Assembly: GCA_016782645.1 (NCBI GenBank)
Contig: JADHYC010000023.1
Coordinates: forward strand, 1 to 36,144
Length of the DNA stretch: 36,144 nt
Origin: Fidelibacterota bacterium
Lineage (GTDB): Bacteria > Fidelibacterota > UBA2242
Direction: 5' to 3'
Under the pieces are notes generated by a model. It was not told the origin of the DNA. It searched no databases and saw only the letters and a program-made list of their open reading frames with translations. Positions 1 through 7,026 of the stretch are shown piece after piece. How positions within the stretch are numbered: the stretch's first letter is position 1; every line of letters begins with the position of its first letter. Made by a program: the position numbers and the translations under genes.

Positions 1-41
1 TTAATGTGGGTGCTGTGCACGTCCAAACCGATGTACTTCAT
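1..41 (-). CDS. IS110-family transposase, N-terminal end only
   Basis: The minus strand reads ATG and then MKYIGLDVHSTHI before leaving the window. The start codon is at 41-39 and a strong AAGGAGG ribosome-binding site lies about 8 bases upstream. IYIGLDVH-type openings are characteristic of IS110/IS1111 DEDD transposases, in which the Asp of GLD is the first catalytic acid of the RuvC-like domain. Only 13 codons are visible, so the group (IS110 or IS1111) and intactness cannot be judged. IS1111-type relatives often insert into integron attC sites, which fits the cassette array to the right. The motif is characteristic, but the fragment is very short. Confidence 0.72.
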   Translation of the reverse strand, partial: MKYIGLDVHSTHI

Positions 42-129
42 AGGGTGTCCTCCTTGGTTATGGGTTATTTTTTCATATCACAATTTAATGACTGGGGATG
101 ACACCCGTCTTTCTATTTTACCAGACTCG

Positions 130-275
130 CACCTGACGCAATATAAATAAAATAACGATATCCGAAAATCTTTTATTCGGCGTCAGGGTGCTCCGGACAA
201 GTTTCAGTTGGAACAAGCAGGGATTGAACAAGCCAGTGTGCAGTTGTTATGTAGCAGATCATGATCCGGAATGGC
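130..275. repeat. Dispersed repeat R2, copy 1 (hairpin upstream of IS110 gene)
   Basis: An inverted repeat CACCTGACGC (130-139) pairs with GCGTCAGGGTG (180-190). It encloses a smaller hairpin built on ATATCCGAAAATCTTT-ATTCGG. The same hairpin and part of its right flank (to a GATCCGGA motif) recur at about 14275-14380, next to a cassette gene. Here it sits about 90 bases upstream of the IS110 start. It could therefore be part of the left non-coding end of that element, where IS110 elements carry their bridge RNA, or an attC-like remnant targeted by it. Visible homology to the second copy supports a repeat. Its identity is open. Confidence 0.55.
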
Positions 276-319
276 AGTGTGTGGAGTGTGAAATGGAGAT
301 TTATCTGGAAAAATCATAA
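188..319 (+). CDS. Possible small Cys-pair peptide or gene remnant
   Basis: An open frame ending at the TAA at 317-319 encodes a short peptide whose end contains CSC and, 14 residues on, CVEC in an acidic context (PEWQCVECEME). This resembles a zinc-binding knuckle. The only plausible starts are GTG at 188 or TTG at 224, with no convincing ribosome-binding site. A second frame over the same bases is also open, so coding is uncertain. It could equally be the 3' end of a decayed gene left when the IS110 element inserted. Confidence 0.2.
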   Translation: MLRTSFSWNKQGLNKPVCSCYVADHDPEWQCVECEMEIYLEKS

Positions 320-413
320 ATCAGCAATAAGGATTTGCTTACAATTTTAACAAATATAAAATATCTATATCGTAACATAGACATCGTTAGGCAGTTAATG
401 ATGAGGAAAGTAT

Positions 414-1334
414 ATGAAGAATAGTCTATTCATATTCCTAATATTAACATCTACAATATTTGCGCAGACCAATACATCTTCACTTTCATTTTATCCCCTT
501 CAAATAGATAATTATTGGGAATATAAACACGAATACAGAGATTTGTTAGGCTCGTCACCGATTTGGGAAGTCACCTATGAAAGTAAACGAGTTATTGGTG
601 ATACTATATTACCTAACGGTTTGGTATATAAAATTATCTTATCAACACCAATTCCAGATACCGCAGCAGGATATTTAGAATTTGAACGTATTGATTCGTC
701 GACTGCAAATATATATAGATATTTCCCAAATAATGGATATATAAACGACGAATATTTAATTGATAGCCTTCGGTCTCAAATTGGAGATACGAGTAAAGCA
801 TCACGCGATTTCCCATACGGTTCGTATGATGCGATGACAGTTTGTTTGGATATTTACATTGACACAATAGTTGGCCTATGTAAATTAACGAAAGAATTTG
901 AAAATATGAGTCAGATTCCTAGCATGAAATATTATTTAAGCAAAGATATTGGTTTTACGAGTTATTCTATTATAGAAGAGTGGCAATCATCTGGTTGGTT
1001 AATATATGCTAATATAGGAGGAACCGAATATGGAACTCAGGTATCAATAGAAAATAATAAGTCTATATTGAACGAATATAAATTATTCCAAAACTACCCT
1101 AATCCCTTCAATCCAATTACAACTATCTCCTATGAATTACCACAGATATCTGATGTTACGCTGAAGATTTATGACATCACCGGTCGCTTAATAGAGACAA
1201 TAATCAATAAAAAACAGAAACCGGGATACTATTCAGTTCGATGGAATGCATCGCAATTTAGCTCTGGAGTCTATATATATCGGATTCAGACAGATGGTTT
1301 TTCAGCAGTGAAGAAGTGTATTCTGATGAAGTGA
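414..1334 (+). CDS. Secreted T9SS sorting-domain protein, function unknown
   Basis: This 306-residue protein begins with a Sec signal peptide (about residues 1-18, ending FAQ). The body of about 200 residues (22-220) has no family I recognise. It is rich in Tyr, Asp and beta-type sequence, with motifs such as YPLQIDNYWEY that are common in surface proteins of FCB bacteria. Residues from about 225 to the end are a T9SS type A sorting domain: NYPNPFNP, then LKIYDITGRLIE, then SSGVYIYRIQ and a KKCILMK end. Export through the outer membrane by type IX secretion is therefore likely. GAGGAAA lies about 6 bases before the ATG. A strong terminator follows at once. The 3' end of the gene is nearly identical in DNA to the ends of the genes at 22401 and 25211, which suggests recombination or gene conversion of that module. 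Confidence 0.85.
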   Translation: MKNSLFIFLILTSTIFAQTNTSSLSFYPLQIDNYWEYKHEYRDLLGSSPIWEVTYESKRVIGDTILPNGLVYKIILSTPIPDTAAGYLEFERIDSSTANIYRYFPNNGYINDEYLIDSLRSQIGDTSKASRDFPYGSYDAMTVCLDIYIDTIVGLCKLTKEFENMSQIPSMKYYLSKDIGFTSYSIIEEWQSSGWLIYANIGGTEYGTQVSIENNKSILNEYKLFQNYPNPFNPITTISYELPQISDVTLKIYDITGRLIETIINKKQKPGYYSVRWNASQFSSGVYIYRIQTDGFSAVKKCILMK

Positions 1335-1363
1335 TATTTACTTCAAAAGCACATTAATAGCAA

Positions 1364-1393
1364 AGCCCGACTTTAAAAATCGGGCTTTTTTTA
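1364..1393 (+). terminator. Rho-independent terminator
   Basis: AAAGCCCGA...TCGGGCTTTTTTTA forms a GC-rich stem with a T-run directly after the stop of the T9SS gene. Nearly the same terminator follows the sorting domains ending at 4213, 24734 and 28657, so it is part of a repeated 3' module. Confidence 0.88.
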
Positions 1394-1394
1394 T

Positions 1395-1790
1395 CGCATG
1401 GTTACTTTTTGGTAACTCGCGGCTGTAAGTGCCTGATAATCAATGGGGGACAGGGTACTGAAAATCCCTGTGTCGGCAGTTTCCCGATGAATCGGGATCC
1501 CGAGCCACAACTCTAACTGCCTTGAATATCAATAACTTACAGAAATTCATGTTTTCCATTCTATTTTTAGTAACCTTGTAAATATTGACATATATTGACA
1601 TATATTGCCCTCTGAAACCGGATACGGAACTGGATACGGATTTATACAAAAAACAGTTGCACTCTTTCATAATAAATGATAAAATCACTTCAAGCGGTAT
1701 ATCTTCAACTGGGGGTGGTAAAAATATTGTACCGCAGTCAAATTTCCGGCAGCTGCCGGAGATGGGACTGACGGTACGGAGCCATTGGAA
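1395..1790. repeat. Dispersed repeat R1, copy a (tRNA-like 3' end plus second module)
   Basis: Module 1 (about 1395-1560) matches 4268-4450 and 28718-28890 over long stretches. Shared landmarks are CTTTTTGGTAAC, CCTGATAATCAA, ACAGGGTACTGAAAATCCC, GTCGGC and TCCCGAGCCAC. The ACTGAAA loop between pairing arms and the GGTT...TCCCGAGCCAC end resemble the anticodon arm and 3' end of a tRNA, as at integration sites of mobile elements. The T-arm position is interrupted by a 16-base palindrome (1482-1497). Direct repeats of ATATTGAC follow at about 1583-1608. Module 2 (about 1655-1790) matches 33489-33625 and carries another palindrome at 1745-1760. Open frames across it are not convincing genes. Confidence 0.7.
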
Positions 1791-1795
1791 AACGC

Positions 1796-1936
1796 ATGGA
1801 AGAACAAGAAAAAAGACCGCCCAAACTATTAGATCAACCACGTGAACTGATAAGGGTAGAACATTACAGTTACAGGACCGAACGGGCTTATGTGCAATGG
1901 GTTAAGCGGTTTATTTTATTTCATAATAAAAATTGA
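1796..1936 (+). pseudogene. intI: Truncated integron integrase (N-terminal 46 codons)
   Basis: ATG at 1796 opens a 46-codon frame ending at TGA (1934-1936). It reads [18 protein letters not shown] and then [18 protein letters not shown]. This is the N-terminal SAM-like core-binding region of IntI tyrosine recombinases, where LDQxRxxIRxxHYSxRTExAYxxWxxxFIxFH is the recognisable pattern. The catalytic domain (the Arg-His-Arg-Tyr residues) is absent: the frame ends at NKN-stop and the next bases show no continuation. The fragment is on the same strand as the downstream cassettes, unlike the usual divergent layout. Whether that is original (reversed integrons exist) or a rearrangement cannot be told. 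It supports reading the attC-like sites to the right as an integron array. I am confident in the family and that it is non-functional. Confidence 0.8.
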
Positions 1937-2006
1937 TATTAAAAATTTTGTGAGTTAACTTGCAATTGATATTTAACTGAAGTTATTTTACTTTAAGAGG
2001 TTAATT

Positions 2007-4213
2007 ATGTTGAAAAATATTATTTTGCTAGTAAGTACAACTGTTCTTTTGTTTGCAAATGGATACAGCCAGACGAATAATAATTTTAAAGATAAACTAT
2101 TCGCAGAATATGAAGACATGTATGATATGCACAATTCTTCTGAATTATCAAAAATTAATACAAGTACAACAATACAAGACAGTAATACAACATTAATTGG
2201 TCGCTGGGCTCATGGACCTTGTAGATTTGTGGATATACAAGATAGCATCTCATGTTTTAGTGATGGTGGTAATTTAGTAATGATGAATATCAGTGATCCA
2301 AACAATGTAAAACAATTAAGTAGTATGATTACACCCGGTATAATTGAAGACATCAAAATAAGTGGTGATTATGTTTATATAGTGATGGGTTATGGAGGTT
2401 TTTGCATTATTAATATTTCCGACCCAGAGAATCCAATCGAGGAAAGTATTTTTTATACAAATGCTATTGCAGTAGGGGTTGATATTAAAGGTGATTATGC
2501 TTATATAGCAGATATATATGGCCTAAAGGTGATTGATATTTCTGACCCTGTCAATCCGGTGGAAACGGGCTTTTATGATACTGATGGTTGGGCATATAAA
2601 GTAGCAATTCAGGGAAATTATGCTTATGTAGCAGGTATGAGTGAGGGACTAATAGTGATAGATATTTCTGATCCTGCTAATCCAACTAAAATAGCCTCAT
2701 TTGATACTGGAGACCGAGCTTATCGCATTACAGTAAATGGTGATTATGCCTATATAGCCGATGGATGGGATGGATTAAGAATTATTGATATTTCAGACCA
2801 TGCAAATCTACAAGAAACAGGTTTTATAGATATAGGAGGTTTTGCCTCCGAAGTGGTATTACAAGATAGTTGTGCATATATGGCTTATGGATGGGGGTTG
2901 AAAATTATTGACATCTCTGATCCTGCCAATCCAGAAAAAATCGGAGAATTTGATACTGATTGTACAGTATCTGGAGTAGCAATTCAAGGTAATTATACCT
3001 ATTTGGCAAATGAGGATGATGGTTAAAAATCATAAATATTTCTGATCCTGATAGTACTTCACTAGTTAGACATATTGAGACAGGTAGTTATGCTTCAAAA
3101 ATAGATATACATGGTGATTATGCTTATGTTGCAGGTGGTCATAAAAGTTTGCAAGTGCTGGACATCTCTGATCCTGTTACTCCTGTAAAAATTGGATCTT
3201 TTGATATTCGTTCTGAGAATATTATCATAAAAGATGACTATGCTTATTTAGCAGCATGTGATAGTTTTAAAATATTAAACATTTCAAATCCTGAACAGAT
3301 GGAAGAAGCGGGAAGTTTTCGAACAAATGGTTGCGCTCAGGATGTAGCATTACAGGGAGATTATGCTTATTTAGCATCTGGCTACGGTGGTCTTCAAATT
3401 ATTAATATTTCAAATCCTGAGAATCCAGAACAAATAGGAGTTTTTGATATTGAAGGTGACGGTACATCTATAGTAGCAGTCCAGGGTGAATATGCTTATG
3501 TAAAATTTGATAGTCTGGTTGTACTTGATATTTCTGATCCAACTAACCCTCAACACATCGGTAGTTTTGATTCGTATGTCTATGCAATAGCAGTACAAGG
3601 TGACTATGTTTACATAACTCGCAACAATGTTTTTTGTGTATTAGATAATTCTGATCCTGCAAATCTTGTTGAAATTGGATCTTATACACTAGATGATTAT
3701 TGCTTTGATATAGTAATTCATAATAATTATGCTTATGTGGCAAATGAAAGGGCTGGTCTCATAATCCTGGATATATCAGATCCAGCCAATATAATTAAAA
3801 CCGGTTTTTTTGATACTGGAGATGATGCCAGAGGTGTAGCTGTAGATGATAATTATGTGTACGTGGCAGATGGTGATGACGGAATATATATTATTAGAAA
3901 TAATGAGCTTGATAATACAAAAATTGAAAATAATGAAAATAATATTCCTCAAAAAGTCAAGTTGAGTCAAAATTATCCTAATCCCTTTAATCCGACTACA
4001 ACATTCAAATATGAACTACCCAAAGAATCCAAAGTTCATCTTGTATTATACGATATAAACGGTCGCTTGATAGAGACATTTGTCAATGAAAAGCAACAAC
4101 CGGGATACTACTCGGTTCAATGGAATGCATCCCAATACAGTTCAGGAGTCTATATATACAGAATCCAGGCAGATGGGTTTTCAGCAGTGAAAAAGTGCCT
4201 GCTGATCAAGTAG
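2007..4213 (+). pseudogene. LVIVD-repeat beta-propeller T9SS protein, split by a 1-base frameshift
   Basis: A signal peptide (ending NGYSQ) is followed by about 13-14 repeats of roughly 40 residues with the pattern GDYAYIA...GLxIIDISDPANPxxxG. These are LVIVD repeats, which form beta-propeller-like surface modules. The protein ends in a T9SS sorting domain (NYPNPFNPTTTF...CLLIK). The frame opened at 2007 stops at 3024-3026, and the frame containing the next repeats runs on to 4213. At the junction GGTTAAAAATCATAAAT, adding one T restores GLKIINISDPD inside repeat 7, so the two parts were one gene of about 735 codons. A translation restart at about 3149 would lack a signal peptide. The lesion could be real decay or an assembly or homopolymer error. 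AAGAGG precedes the start and a terminator follows the end. Confidence 0.85.
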
Positions 4214-4235
4214 TCTGAATACAACACAATAACAT

Positions 4236-4264
4236 AAAGCCCGACCTAAAAATCGGGCTTTTTC
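4236..4264 (+). terminator. Rho-independent terminator
   Basis: AAAGCCCGACCTAAAAATCGGGCTTTTT lies about 20 bases after the stop of the LVIVD gene. It is the same terminator family as at 1364, 24765 and 28685. Confidence 0.88.
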
Positions 4265-4267
4265 TTT

Positions 4268-4530
4268 TGCATGGTCACTTTTTGGTAACCTATCCCCGTA
4301 AGTCCCTGATAATCAAGGCATGACAGGGTACTGAAAATCCCTGCCTGTCCGGCTCCTGTCGGATGTCGGCGGTTTCCGGCAGCTGCCGGATCCCGAGCCA
4401 CAACTCAAACCCTTTGTAAATCAACAGTTTACAAGGGGGTTTTTATTTTCTACATTTTAGGTGAAATATAGCCAATAGGGACAAATAGGGACATACTGGG
4501 ACATAGGGTAGTGACTTTTTGGTGACTTTA
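4268..4530. repeat. Dispersed repeat R1, copy b
   Basis: Nearly base-for-base match to 28718-28890 and a diverged match to 1395-1560. Two 16-base palindromes are embedded: TCCGGCTCCTGTCGGA (near 4348-4363), which copy a lacks, and TCCGGCAGCTGCCGGA (4375-4390), which replaces the different palindrome of copy a. Downstream (about 4476-4508) are three spaced GGGACA direct repeats at roughly 10-base intervals, then a second TGACTTTTTGGTGACTTT motif. The arrangement resembles an integration site with arm-type repeats. No gene is visible. Confidence 0.68.
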
Positions 4531-4781
4531 GCAGGATACATTTCCTGTGTGTTTTGAGGTCTTTTGGAGACATTTCTTGATAAACTGGATATAAAATGTA
4601 CCAAATGTCGCCAATATTTGATGTAGAATTATATATAATCATCTCATATGAAATAAAAGAGCAGAGATACTTCAGAGGATCAGGATTTCACTGTACTGAT
4701 TACACCAAACATGGACATATCAAGAAATCAGGAAAGGGAGTGGTATAAACGAAAGTTACCCCCTAGCCAGCTTCAAAATTG

Positions 4782-4883
4782 ATGGAGAAAGATATGGAAT
4801 TGCTTTATGAAGAGAGAAATAAGAGCAATAAGCCAATATGTTTGTTGATTAAGGAAGCGATTAATAAAACATATGGAAAATAA
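4782..4883 (+). CDS. Candidate 33-residue ribbon-helix-helix-like peptide or gene remnant
   Basis: ATG at 4782 opens a 33-codon frame ending LLIKEAINKTYGK. This looks like the second helix region of small ribbon-helix-helix antitoxin-type regulators (pattern SxLIREAIxxxY). There is no clear ribosome-binding site, and a stop lies five to six codons upstream in frame. A hairpin plus T-run directly follows the stop, which suggests it is the 3' end of a once larger gene. No toxin partner is visible nearby. Confidence 0.3.
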   Translation: MEKDMELLYEERNKSNKPICLLIKEAINKTYGK

Positions 4884-4907
4884 GAAGAGTCTTTGGCTCT
4901 TCTTTTT
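4883..4907 (+). terminator. Rho-independent terminator-like hairpin
   Basis: AGAAGAGTCTTTGGCTCTTCTTTTT forms a GAAGAG/CTCTTC stem with a T-run, immediately after the small ORF at 4782. Confidence 0.65.
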
Positions 4908-5120
4908 ACTAAAAATCTTCTGGAGATTTACATATCTTAGTGGTTATATTCTTTTATGAGTGGCATTAAAGTGATGAGGGACTTAAGGTAATTGGACTAA
5001 GTAGTATCAAACCTCAAAAATATCCATTCTGGCAGCCTCCATGTGACTCAAGGAGCGGAGCCACATTTAAGAGTTATTGGAACCTCTCGGGAAGTATGAT
5101 TTTCAATAAAGTTCACGGAA

Positions 5121-5183
5121 TTTTATGCGACACAAAAAGCTGCATATAAGCATTTATGTAAGCTGCATAAACCTATGTTAGGT
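5121..5183 (+). other. attC-like site, R3 type (copy a), upstream of the Lnt-like cassette
   Basis: The segment ends in a right box GTTAGGT (5177-5183). Its arms pair as TTTATGC (near 5122) with GCATAAA (near 5165). A TATAAGCATTTAT core lies inside, the same core seen at 16049-16111 and 34862-34912. No clear left CTAAC box is seen, so the site is degenerate or only its right part survives. Confidence 0.5.
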
Positions 5184-5274
5184 GGCAAAAACAATGACCA
5201 GCCATCCCGGAGTCGCTTATCAAAAACACGGCTAACAGTTCGCTAAACATTGAGATATCATAAGGAGAATTTGC

Positions 5275-6741
5275 ATGAACATGAATAGAGATAACGTGGA
5301 ACGCCTCGGTAGCGGGTTTATCGGTGCCATCCTGATCTTTTTTATTGGCTGGCACTGGCATGTTGCTATCGCCGTCTGGCTGTCCGTAATATTGCTGGTT
5401 CGTTCCTTCAGGATGACGGAAAAATGGTACGGAACCCTTCCAATATTGGGGACGACAGTTCTTTTCCGTTATCTGAGCATTACCGGTGGTTGGGATATGC
5501 CTTTCTATATGGAATTTGCCTTCAGCCTGCTGGTGCTGCTGCCCCTTTGGGCAGCCTTGTACACCGACCGCTGGTACGCTCGTTCCGGGAGGCGACTCGG
5601 TGCGCTGCTGATGTTCCCTCTGGTGTATACAGCCGGCGACTTTCTGCTGGGCTTTTCCCCAATTGGGACGGTCTTTTCCCCGGCGGTGGGCCAGTTCAGT
5701 TATGCGGCTCTTGCGCAGACTGTCTCCCTGACAGGCTTATGGGGGCTCACGTTCCTGATTGGCCTAACGGCGACGACAGTGAACTATATCTGGGAAAACG
5801 GCTTTGATCTGCGAAAGATTGGACGCCCCGTGGCTGTCCTGGTCGCTGTATTTGCCCTGCTCCTGGCTTATGGCTACGGCAAGATCCTACTGACCCGCCC
5901 ATCCGATGGGACCGTCCGCGTCGCGGGTATTACTGAACCCCACCTCAGTGATTATTGGTCCATTACCGACAACGGAGCTCCCCGTGAGAGCAAGGCCGAG
6001 TACACCCCCGAACTAACGGCTATGCAGAACCGTCTCTTTGCTCAGAGCCAACGGGCCGCAGAATACGGGGCCCAGATCATCTTTTGGAGCGAGGGAAACG
6101 CTGTCATGTACGAGGACGACCTGGATACTTTCTTGGAACGTTCCCGGACCTTTGCCCGTGAGCACGGAGTGTACTTTGCGCCCACCCCCCTGGTTCTACG
6201 TTACGATCGGATGAAGAACGACAATCTGATATACCTCTTTGGTCCCGACGGGGATATCCTCTTTCGTTACGAAAAGACCATTTCCTGGTATCCCACGGAC
6301 TCTGACGGAATTATTCCCTCTGTCGAGACCCCTTGGGGCACCCTATCGGCGGTCATCTGTTTCGACTTGGACTTTCCCCAGTTCGTGCGACAGGCCTACC
6401 AGCAGGATGTGGACATCTTGCTGGTGCCCGGTTACGACACAGAGCCTATCAGCCCCTTTCACACACAGATCGGGTGGCTCAGAGGGGTAGAGTACGGCTT
6501 TTCCGTCTTCCGTCAGGCCAACAAGTCCACCTCTATTGCAACGGACTATAACGGGAATGTCTTGGCTTATCAGAACTATTTCGACACCAGCGATCGTTTG
6601 ATGATCGCCGATGTCCCCGCGAAGGGTATCTGGACAATCTATGGTACAGTCGGGGACTGGTTCATTGCATTGGTCTGGGCGACACTGGCAGCGGTGGTTG
6701 TCCTGACTGTCCGGGACCTCGCCCGACGGCGGAAAGGTTAG
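5275..6741 (+). CDS. Apolipoprotein N-acyltransferase-like membrane protein (CN-hydrolase domain)
   Basis: This 488-residue protein begins with several hydrophobic segments (about residues 10-45, 50-95, 108-170, 185-205). A nitrilase/CN-hydrolase domain (about 213-450) and a final membrane segment (about 462-478) follow. This is the layout of Lnt, which adds the third acyl chain to lipoproteins at the periplasmic face of the inner membrane. The catalytic residues appear present: Glu273 in FWSEGN, Lys334 in RYEKTISWYP, Cys362 in AVICFD. Lnt normally has ICYE, so the FD here suggests a divergent or Lnt-related enzyme. AAGGAG precedes the ATG by about 7 bases. Base composition is clearly more GC-rich than the neighbours. 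An attC-like site lies on each side, so it looks like a single-gene cassette acquired from elsewhere. Lnt-like function is likely; the true substrate is unknown. Confidence 0.82.
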   Translation: MNMNRDNVERLGSGFIGAILIFFIGWHWHVAIAVWLSVILLVRSFRMTEKWYGTLPILGTTVLFRYLSITGGWDMPFYMEFAFSLLVLLPLWAALYTDRWYARSGRRLGALLMFPLVYTAGDFLLGFSPIGTVFSPAVGQFSYAALAQTVSLTGLWGLTFLIGLTATTVNYIWENGFDLRKIGRPVAVLVAVFALLLAYGYGKILLTRPSDGTVRVAGITEPHLSDYWSITDNGAPRESKAEYTPELTAMQNRLFAQSQRAAEYGAQIIFWSEGNAVMYEDDLDTFLERSRTFAREHGVYFAPTPLVLRYDRMKNDNLIYLFGPDGDILFRYEKTISWYPTDSDGIIPSVETPWGTLSAVICFDLDFPQFVRQAYQQDVDILLVPGYDTEPISPFHTQIGWLRGVEYGFSVFRQANKSTSIATDYNGNVLAYQNYFDTSDRLMIADVPAKGIWTIYGTVGDWFIALVWATLAAVVVLTVRDLARRRKG

Positions 6742-6834
6742 CAAATATCGATCACTCACTCCCCAGCAAACCAGCAGAAGCACAAGTTGTGTCATGCGGG
6801 GTATTGTCTGGTCTATCTTGTTGGGTGTTTTGCC

Positions 6835-6965
6835 ACCTAACAATTCATTGGAGCTGACGTGGCTATCATGGAGCTTTGCGAGGGTTGCAGAGGTAACTAA
6901 CTGAGGTTGGTGGGCGATGGCTCAGAGCATGGGCGCCGCCACGCAGCTCAATTCAACCGTTATAC
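6835..6965 (+). other. attC recombination site after the Lnt-like gene
   Basis: Left box ACCTAAC (6835-6841) and right box GTTATAC (6959-6965) bound an imperfect inverted repeat. AGCTG-A-CGTGGC on the left pairs with GCCACG-CAGCT on the right, leaving an unpaired A on one arm. Such extrahelical bases are the hallmark of integron attC sites. The roughly 130-base length is in the range of long (VCR-like) sites. Confidence 0.82.
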
Positions 6966-7026
6966 TGCATCTGATAGAAAGTTGAATAGTATCTAAATTC
7001 TTATTTTATAATTTGAAGGGTATTCA

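Larger units (their letters stand above)
4531..5120. other. Gene-poor stretch
   Basis: No substantial open frame with a ribosome-binding site is seen. It holds a 33-codon candidate ORF (4782-4883), a terminator-like hairpin (4883-4907), and a 26-base imperfect hairpin (5041-5066) in which ATGTG-A-CTC pairs with GAG-C-CACAT. The hairpin lies just upstream of an attC-like repeat and may be the outer part of a degenerate cassette site. Confidence 0.4.

Noticed and set aside
1440-1841. A 133-codon minus-strand open frame
   Set aside because: It runs through repeat R1 and its embedded palindromes, has no ribosome-binding site or recognisable protein pattern, and is antisense to the integrase-derived region.
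2007-4213. The regular repeats as a CRISPR array or DNA satellite
   Set aside because: The periodicity is at protein level (LVIVD repeats of about 40 residues) with diverged DNA. There are no identical repeats with unique spacers.
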